Below, one piece after another: positions 30,794 through 35,305 of a stretch of 35,305 bases of DNA. The notes under the pieces were generated by a model. The model saw only the letters and a list, made by a program, of their open reading frames with translations. It searched no databases and was not told the DNA's origin. The DNA is from an archaeon (GTDB taxonomy: Archaea; Undinarchaeota; Undinarchaeia; Undinarchaeales; JALTGF01): positions 1-35,305 of the forward strand of contig JALTGF010000040.1 of assembly GCA_027077325.1 (NCBI GenBank), written 5' to 3'. Both the position numbers and the translations under genes were made by a program. Each line of letters opens with the position of its first letter. Within the stretch, counting starts at the first letter, position 1.

Positions 30794-30821
30794 GGTGTAC
30801 ACAAAAGAGTCAATTAACATT

Positions 30822-30905
30822 GCCGAGGTGGCCCAACCTGGTAAGGCGCTACCCTGGAAAGGTAGTTTCCGAAAGGATATGCCGGTTCAAATCCGGCCCT
30901 CGGCG
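30822..30905 (+). tRNA. tRNA-Ser(GGA)
   Basis: 84-nt class II tRNA with no intron. The acceptor is GCCGAGG/CCTCGGC with G73, the D-stem GCC/GGC, and the anticodon stem CTACC/GGTAG with loop CTGGAAA (anticodon GGA at 30856-30858). The variable arm is TTTCC-GAAAGGATAT and the T-arm GCCGG-TTCAAAT-CCGGC. Its T-loop has the same TTCAAAT as tRNA-Ser(CGA) but is uninterrupted. CCA is not encoded. The last 19 nt are shared with the 3' end of the convergent HTH gene. Confidence 0.96.
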
Positions 30906-31894
30906 CTTAAATTCAGGTCAACATCCATCTTTTTAAAGAGATGTCCAAACTGTTGTTTTCGAATCTCTTCAAGGTTTACTACGCTAAATGAGTGCGGTTG
31001 GAAAGTCTTTCCTAACTTGATCTTCCCTCTCTCTTTTTTAATAAACTTAAGTGCTTTCAGTATCTGTTCTGCCCTTTTAAGGGCTGTTGCCCCTGTCTCT
31101 TTAATTAACTCTTGATAGGCGTATCGCTTATGTACAAAAATCCTAACTCTCTTCATAGTGCCTCTTTTGGATTCATTGGAATAGTAAATCATCCCCTTCC
31201 TTGTACTTAGTTCATATGCTGTAATTGAATTTGAATATATGTGTATCATCAATTTTACGGGAGGAGACTCAGACACATCTTGCCATTCTCTCAACATATA
31301 CCCCAAGGAGTGCTTGGAATTGTAGTACCTGTATATACTTCGAAAGAGTGGGATGTTCTTTTCAAAAAACCTAAATTCAGGTATGCTATACCCCCTTAGC
31401 CCAAGGCCCGAGATAAACCTAGCGTCTCTAAATTTTTTTGGATTCTTACTTGGTGCTATTGAGAATATGCAAGTGAACCATGTCCAAAATAGCCGCCTAT
31501 TACTTTGGAATTCCCAATAACTTTTTGGATTTTTTAGCCCAAGGTTTGGGAGGACAGAATATTTCCTAAGTATGGCTTTAGCGCCTCCATGTTTTCTCAA
31601 AATATTGTAAATTGTTGTTCTATCTGCCTTAATCAATCTTATAAGTTTTTTCTCATTAACTCCCCCATGCTCTAAAACATAATCAATGACAATTCTTTCT
31701 CTCTCTAAATAAGACATTGGAATTGGGACGCCCGTCCATTTTCCATCTTTTTGTTGTTCTCGCATTCCGGATATCAATTCAGAAAGTCTAGATTCACTTA
31801 TGCCCAATTCTTTAGCTATTTCTCTCTGGGAAATTCCAGGATGTTCAACTAAAATCTTTGCAATTTCAGCATATCGCTTAGAACTTGCACTCAT
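30887..31894 (-). CDS. Double-HTH protein of unknown function, ending inside tRNA-Ser(GGA)
   Basis: 335 aa. The first helix-turn-helix is at 20-44 (GISQREIAKELGISESRLSEL), a MarR/ArsR-like winged region. A second is at about 79-101 (VNEKKLIRLIKADRTTIYNILRKHG). The C-terminal 230 residues (aromatic- and basic-rich, for example YWEFQSNRRLFWTWF and RIFVHKRYAYQELI) match no family I know. The tyrosine-recombinase R..HxxR..Y set is not evident. The last five codons (AEGRI) and stop are the reverse complement of the tRNA 3' end, a geometry often produced by element integration. A TATA-like TTTATAGAAC (31913-31922) gives a leaderless start. Confidence 0.78.
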   Translation of the reverse strand: MSASSKRYAEIAKILVEHPGISQREIAKELGISESRLSELISGMREQQKDGKWTGVPIPMSYLERERIVIDYVLEHGGVNEKKLIRLIKADRTTIYNILRKHGGAKAILRKYSVLPNLGLKNPKSYWEFQSNRRLFWTWFTCIFSIAPSKNPKKFRDARFISGLGLRGYSIPEFRFFEKNIPLFRSIYRYYNSKHSLGYMLREWQDVSESPPVKLMIHIYSNSITAYELSTRKGMIYYSNESKRGTMKRVRIFVHKRYAYQELIKETGATALKRAEQILKALKFIKKERGKIKLGKTFQPHSFSVVNLEEIRKQQFGHLFKKMDVDLNLSAEGRI

Positions 31895-31912
31895 AACTAG
31901 AATATGGCTATC

Positions 31913-31946
31913 GTTCTATAAATCTTTAATTGAAAACATTAAAAAG
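31913..31946. promoter_or_regulatory. Divergent promoters of the HTH gene and RNase Z
   Basis: Minus-strand TTTATAGAAC (31913-31922) is about 20-28 nt from the HTH ATG. Plus-strand CATTAAAAAG (31937-31946) is about 25-32 nt from the RNase Z ATG. Neither gene has a Shine-Dalgarno, consistent with leaderless mRNAs. Confidence 0.5.
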
Positions 31947-31969
31947 TAGCAGATACAATACCATTTTCT

Positions 31970-32869
31970 ATGGAAATAACATTTCTTGGAACTACAGCAG
32001 GATTGCCAACAAAGAAAAGAGCCCATCCAGCTATAGCTTTAAGATATCAAGGAGACCTGTTTTTATTTGACTGTGGGGAAAACGCGCAGAGGCAAATGAT
32101 GCTCGCCGGCCTGAGCCCAATGAAGCTAAAAGCAATTTTCTTGACTCACTGGCACTTTGACCACTCGCTTGGGCTTGCTGGTCTTATGGAAACTCTTTCT
32201 TTACTTGGAAGAACTGAGCCTTTAGAAATTTACGGCCCAAAAGGGACTAAAAGCGCGATAAAACATATCCTAAAAATTGGCTATGAGCACAAGTTAAACT
32301 ACAAATTAAATGTAAATGAAGTTGAGCGCGGAGAAGTTTACAAGGGGAAAAACTTCAAAATTTCCTGTATTCCTGTGAAGCATTCAGTTCTGGCAATTGC
32401 ATATAAGTTTGTTGAAAATGATAAGCCAGGCAGGTTTAAAGTTAAAGAAGCTAAGAAACTCGGGCTTAAAAAGGAACAGTATGGGATTTTGCAAAAAGGA
32501 AAGCCAGTAAAAGTTGGAAACAAAACAATAAAGCCTGAGCAAGTTTTAGGCCCAAAGAGGCCAGGCATAAAAATTGTTTACTCCGGAGACACATTGCCTC
32601 TTAAAGCATTAGAAAAATTTGCAAAGAATGTAAACCTTTTAATTCACGAGGCAACTTTTGCAGATGAAATGAAAGATTATGCAAAAGAAAGATTTCATGC
32701 AACTGCTTCCCAAGCGGCGACAATTGCAAAAAATGCAAATGTTAAGCAGTTAATCCTAACGCACATAAGCCCAAGATACAAAACTGATTCTTCCTTGCTC
32801 AAGGAGGCAAGAAAAATTTTCAAAAACACAAAAATTGCAAAGGACTTTATGAAGATTGAAATAAAATGA
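31970..32869 (+). CDS. rnz: Ribonuclease Z (tRNA 3' endonuclease)
   Basis: 299 aa, metallo-beta-lactamase fold. The zinc motif HWHFDH is at 60-65 (His60, His62, Asp64, His65), with MEITFLGTTAGLPTKKRAHPAIAL typical of the RNase Z N-terminus. Further ligands are expected in VKHS, VYSGDT and LTHISPRY, all visible. It cleaves tRNA precursors at the discriminator, needed because the tRNAs here lack encoded CCA. It overlaps taw1 by 4 nt. Confidence 0.94.
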   Translation: MEITFLGTTAGLPTKKRAHPAIALRYQGDLFLFDCGENAQRQMMLAGLSPMKLKAIFLTHWHFDHSLGLAGLMETLSLLGRTEPLEIYGPKGTKSAIKHILKIGYEHKLNYKLNVNEVERGEVYKGKNFKISCIPVKHSVLAIAYKFVENDKPGRFKVKEAKKLGLKKEQYGILQKGKPVKVGNKTIKPEQVLGPKRPGIKIVYSGDTLPLKALEKFAKNVNLLIHEATFADEMKDYAKERFHATASQAATIAKNANVKQLILTHISPRYKTDSSLLKEARKIFKNTKIAKDFMKIEIK

Positions 32870-33798
32870 ACGAGGAATTAAAAAAACTTTTTGAAAAGCA
32901 GCACTATGCTTTGGTTGGAAAGCACACGGCAGTGAAAACCTGCCATTGGACAAAGCAGTCCATCCGCGGAAAAGGCGTTTGCTACAAGCAAAAGTTTTAT
33001 GGAATTCAAAGCCACCGATGCCTTCAAATGACACCCATTGTTGACAGGTGCAATTTTAACTGCTTATTTTGCTGGAGGCCAATGGACTACACTGAGCCAC
33101 AGCCCCCTGAAGATTTTGACGATCCAAAATACATAGTTGAAGAAAGCATAAAGGCGCAAAGAAAACTTTTAATTGGATTTAAGGGTTCGGCAACTGCCGA
33201 CCTAAAAAAACTTGAAGAAGCATTAAGTCCAAACCAAGTTGCAATTTCCCTTGCAGGGGAACCAACTCTTTATCCAAAACTGGGCGAATTAATTGAAGAA
33301 TATGCAAAACGCGGATTTACAACTTTTTTAGTTACAAATGGCTCAAATCCAGATGTCCTTGAAAAATTAAATCCAAAGCCAACTCAGCTTTACATTTCAG
33401 TGAGCGCTCCAACAAAAGAAATGCACTTGAAAATAAACAGGCCATTGATTAAAGACGGCTGGGAGCGATTGCAAAGGTCCCTTGAACTAATGTCAAAGAT
33501 GAACTGCCGAACTGTTGTAAGATTAACCTTGACGAGAAGTGCAATGATAATGCCTGAAAAATATGCTGAGATGATAAAGAAAGCAAATCCTATGTTTGTT
33601 GAGGCAAAAGCGTATATGCATGTTGGTCCTTCTGCAAAGCGCCTGCCGGAAGAAGAAATGCCAACTCACGCTGAGGTGCTTGAATTTGCAAAGACAATTG
33701 CGGACCTTTCTGGTTATATCTACAGGGACGAATCAGTGCCTTCGCGAGTCGTGCTCCTAACTAGAAGTGACATAAACAACACTAAAATTAAAGCATAG
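32866..33798 (+). CDS. taw1: 4-demethylwyosine synthase Taw1 (TYW1)
   Basis: 310 aa radical SAM enzyme that builds the tricyclic 4-demethylwyosine on m1G37 of tRNA-Phe from pyruvate. The SAM cluster motif is C62-NFN-C66-LF-C69. The additional Cys26, Cys39 and Cys52 match the second [4Fe-4S] site of TYW1 (same spacing as I recall for Pyrococcus Taw1). The motifs ISLAGEPTLYPKL and FLVTNGSNPDVL are typical. It is coupled to RNase Z by a 4-nt overlap. Its 3' end overlaps the convergent Yip1 gene by 11 nt. No other wyosine-pathway gene is in view. Confidence 0.94.
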   Translation: MNEELKKLFEKQHYALVGKHTAVKTCHWTKQSIRGKGVCYKQKFYGIQSHRCLQMTPIVDRCNFNCLFCWRPMDYTEPQPPEDFDDPKYIVEESIKAQRKLLIGFKGSATADLKKLEEALSPNQVAISLAGEPTLYPKLGELIEEYAKRGFTTFLVTNGSNPDVLEKLNPKPTQLYISVSAPTKEMHLKINRPLIKDGWERLQRSLELMSKMNCRTVVRLTLTRSAMIMPEKYAEMIKKANPMFVEAKAYMHVGPSAKRLPEEEMPTHAEVLEFAKTIADLSGYIYRDESVPSRVVLLTRSDINNTKIKA

Positions 33799-34666
33799 AT
33801 TTTATCGCTGAGAATATTCCGCTATACGCCGGTATGAGCAAGACTAGCACAATTATCAATGGTATGAGCCATACCAATGCAGCTTTCCAGGTTTCAAAGT
33901 TATGTGCTATTTTTATTGAAATTGTAAGTGGGTACAATGACAGCCCAATTAAGATGAAGTAAACAATAACCACATAATTAACCGGAATTAGCACTGTTAG
34001 AACTGCTCCAAGGAATAGCATTGGCGCCAGAACTATAGACATTAAAACTGATTGGTCCTTGAAAGAGCCCATCCCCCCAATGATTATTGCAAACATGTAG
34101 AAAAGTGCAGAAAGAACAAGCCACGCGCTTAAAAATATTGTTGGAAACTTGGCTATGGCAATTAGAGTTACAAACGCACTTATGAGTGTGGTGGCTGAAA
34201 TGAAGCTAGCGCCCCCTAATGATGTCTTGGTTACTAAAAGCATTGCAAAAACATAAATCGAAGAGACTAATCCTGCTAAAACTCCTGCAAGAAGAACATG
34301 CATAAATCCATTTGAAAATTCCAAGTAATTTTTCTTTGGTTTCAAAACATCGCTTGGCTTAAAAATGCAGACAAACCACTCCTTAAAAATTGAAGAAAAC
34401 AAATTTCCAACTGACCTTGTTTGTTTTGGTACATCCTTTCTTGCTTTAGGAGCTGGCTTTGTAACTTGAGTTGTCTTTGCTGGTGCAGGTGGCATGGGCG
34501 CTGCAGGTGGGGCCGGCAATGGCTTTGGCCCGCGTGCAAGTTCAATGGCATCATCAACCTCTCTAATTTGATATCCATATCCAATTAAATGTTCTCTGAT
34601 TTCCTCCTCTGAGTGCCCAGCAGCCAATTGCTTTTTTATGTAGTCAACTAAATCTTTGTCTACCAT
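33788..34666 (-). CDS. Yip1-domain membrane protein with N-terminal helical domain and Pro-rich linker
   Basis: 292 aa. Residues 1-45 (LVDYIKKQLAAGHSEEEIREHLIGYGYQIREVDDAI) form a small helical repeat-like domain common on archaeal membrane proteins. Residues 46-85 are a Pro/Ala/Lys linker. A Yip1-type domain follows (IFKEWFVCIFKPSDVLKPKK, then five membrane segments). It shares this core with the 192-aa protein at 30159, so they are paralogues. A TATA-like stretch near 34683-34695 lies in the 48-nt divergent gap. Confidence 0.8.
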   Translation of the reverse strand: MVDKDLVDYIKKQLAAGHSEEEIREHLIGYGYQIREVDDAIELARGPKPLPAPPAAPMPPAPAKTTQVTKPAPKARKDVPKQTRSVGNLFSSIFKEWFVCIFKPSDVLKPKKNYLEFSNGFMHVLLAGVLAGLVSSIYVFAMLLVTKTSLGGASFISATTLISAFVTLIAIAKFPTIFLSAWLVLSALFYMFAIIIGGMGSFKDQSVLMSIVLAPMLFLGAVLTVLIPVNYVVIVYFILIGLSLYPLTISIKIAHNFETWKAALVWLIPLIIVLVLLIPAYSGIFSAIKSML

Positions 34667-34677
34667 TTCAAAAAGGA

Positions 34678-34699
34678 TTAATTAAATATAGTATTTAAC
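34678..34699. promoter_or_regulatory. Bidirectional AT-rich promoter region
   Basis: The 48-nt gap between the long Yip1 gene (minus) and the cyclo-ligase gene (plus) holds TTAATTAAATATAGTATTTAA, which could place TATA boxes about 20-30 nt from both start codons. No Shine-Dalgarno precedes either ATG. Confidence 0.4.
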
Positions 34700-34714
34700 T
34701 TTTACTTACTCTGT

Positions 34715-35284
34715 ATGAAGCACAAATTGAGAGAGAAACACAAAACAATTAGGGATTCCTTGACAAATGAAGAAATAATTGAAAAAAGCAAGAAAATAAA
34801 GGAAAATCTCTTTTCTCTTCCAGAATTTAAAAATTCAAAAACAATCTTGTTTTACAGTTCAATTAAGTCAGAAGTAAAAACCGAGGATGCAATTAAAGAT
34901 TCACTCGCTCTTGGAAAAAGAGTTGTACTCCCAATTACTAATAAAGGGCAAAAGGCCTTAGAAATTTTTGAAATAAAAGATTCTAAAGGTTTAGCACAAG
35001 GTCCTTTTGGGATACTGGAGCCAAAAAAAGAATTGCCAATAAGCAAAGAAGATTTAGATCTTGTAATTGTTCCAGGGATTGTTTTTGACTTCCGCGGGCA
35101 CAGAATTGGCTATGGGGAAGGTTACTATGACAACTTCTTAAAAGATGTAAAAGCAACAAAAATTGGCCTTGCCTTTGAAATTCAAATTGTTCCTGAAATC
35201 CCTGCGGAGCCGCACGACATAAAAGTTAATAAAATAGTTACTGAAAAAAGAGTAATTACCTGTGGTACAAATGAAAAAACTTAA
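34715..35284 (+). CDS. 5-formyltetrahydrofolate cyclo-ligase
   Basis: 189 aa. The family signature FRGHRIGYGEGYYDNFL (ATP-phosphate and folate binding) is present, as are SSIKSEVKT and LVIVPGIVFD. It converts 5-formyl-THF to 5,10-methenyl-THF with ATP. The next reading frame overlaps its end by 14 nt and looks like purN, a formyl-THF user, which supports a folate/purine link. Confidence 0.93.
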   Translation: MKHKLREKHKTIRDSLTNEEIIEKSKKIKENLFSLPEFKNSKTILFYSSIKSEVKTEDAIKDSLALGKRVVLPITNKGQKALEIFEIKDSKGLAQGPFGILEPKKELPISKEDLDLVIVPGIVFDFRGHRIGYGEGYYDNFLKDVKATKIGLAFEIQIVPEIPAEPHDIKVNKIVTEKRVITCGTNEKT

Positions 35285-35305
35285 AATTGGTGTTTTAGCA
35301 TCAAC
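35271..35305 (+). CDS. purN: Probable phosphoribosylglycinamide formyltransferase, first codons only
   Basis: ATG at 35271, then MKKLKIGVLAST up to the window end. The beta-strand IGVLAS is the start of the formyltransferase fold of PurN. With the cyclo-ligase just upstream (14-nt overlap) this is the best guess, but eleven or twelve residues cannot prove it. Confidence 0.5.
   Translation, partial: MKKLKIGVLAS

Noticed and set aside
30792..31115. Plus-strand reading frame across tRNA-Ser(GGA)
   Set aside because: It reads through the tRNA and opposite the HTH gene; no Shine-Dalgarno and no protein-like conservation visible.
30887..31894. Tyrosine recombinase assignment for the HTH protein
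   Set aside because: The tRNA overlap suggested it, but the catalytic R..HxxR..Y set is not visible and HKRYAY does not fit.
31895..31969. Search for a second copy of the tRNA-Ser 3' end as an attachment site
   Set aside because: No repeat of the T-arm or acceptor sequence seen by eye here or further downstream in the window.
1..35305. CRISPR arrays, insertion sequences and rRNA genes
   Set aside because: No regularly spaced repeats, transposase motifs with inverted ends, or rRNA-like sequence were seen.

Overview
The window is archaeal. It carries an uninterrupted archaeal ribosomal-protein cluster with archaeal/eukaryotic-type members (S4e, L32e, L19e, L14e), aIF1, the RNase P protein Rpp29, archaeal adenylate kinase, Cbf5, Dph6 and the wyosine enzyme Taw1. 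The tRNA genes have bulge-helix-bulge introns, several promoters are TATA-box/leaderless, and Shine-Dalgarno motifs are GGTGA/GGAGG. The DNA is AT-rich and gene-dense with many ATGA overlaps. Class III (QxxxE) pilins, a VWA pilin-like protein and a CxxC-x17-CxxC zinc-ribbon protein resemble what is common in DPANN or deep euryarchaeal lineages. I cannot assign a phylum from the sequence alone.

Layout. (1) 1-1122: 3' part of diphthine-ammonia ligase, then a class I glutamine amidotransferase. (2) 1124-1528: two minus-strand tRNA genes, both interrupted. tRNA-Thr(UGU) has a 126-nt canonical intron, and tRNA-Ser(CGA) has a 40-nt intron in the T-loop. (3) 1613-2500: an unrecognised protein with a C-terminal winged helix. 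(4) 2583-12079, minus strand: a complete-looking type IV pilus locus with small pilins, an 816-aa VWA protein, a 360-aa pilin-like protein, a wHTH/coiled-coil protein, a TadA/VirB11-type ATPase, two TadC/GspF-type membrane proteins, and a separately promoted pilin followed by a hairpin terminator. (5) 12132-13919: a membrane protein, a HExxH membrane zincin, a NifX-fold protein with a C-terminal membrane anchor, and a small zinc-ribbon protein. (6) 14163-29148: L3-L4-L23-L2-S19-L22-S3-L29-aIF1-Rpp29-S17-L14-L24-S4e-L5-S14-S8-L6-L32e-L19e-L18-S5-L30-L15-SecY-AdkA-EMC3-like-Cmk-L14e, then Cbf5. A structured leader of about 110 nt precedes L3. (7) 30159-34666: two Yip1-type membrane proteins, tRNA-Ser(GGA), a double-HTH protein whose stop codon lies inside that tRNA gene, RNase Z and Taw1. 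(8) 34715-35305: 5-formyltetrahydrofolate cyclo-ligase and the first codons of a probable purN.

How the genes fit together. The ribosomal cluster couples ribosome assembly with the translocon (SecY), a membrane insertase-like protein, nucleotide kinases and RNA processing (Rpp29, Cbf5). RNase Z, Taw1, Cbf5, Rpp29 and the split tRNAs make tRNA maturation a recurrent theme. The pilus locus has its motor, platform and several exported subunits, but no prepilin peptidase in view, so that enzyme must be encoded elsewhere. The items I consider most worth following are the VWA-bearing pilus, the T-loop tRNA intron, the L3 leader with mutually exclusive hairpins and a hairpin between its Shine-Dalgarno and AUG, and the HTH gene that ends inside tRNA-Ser(GGA).
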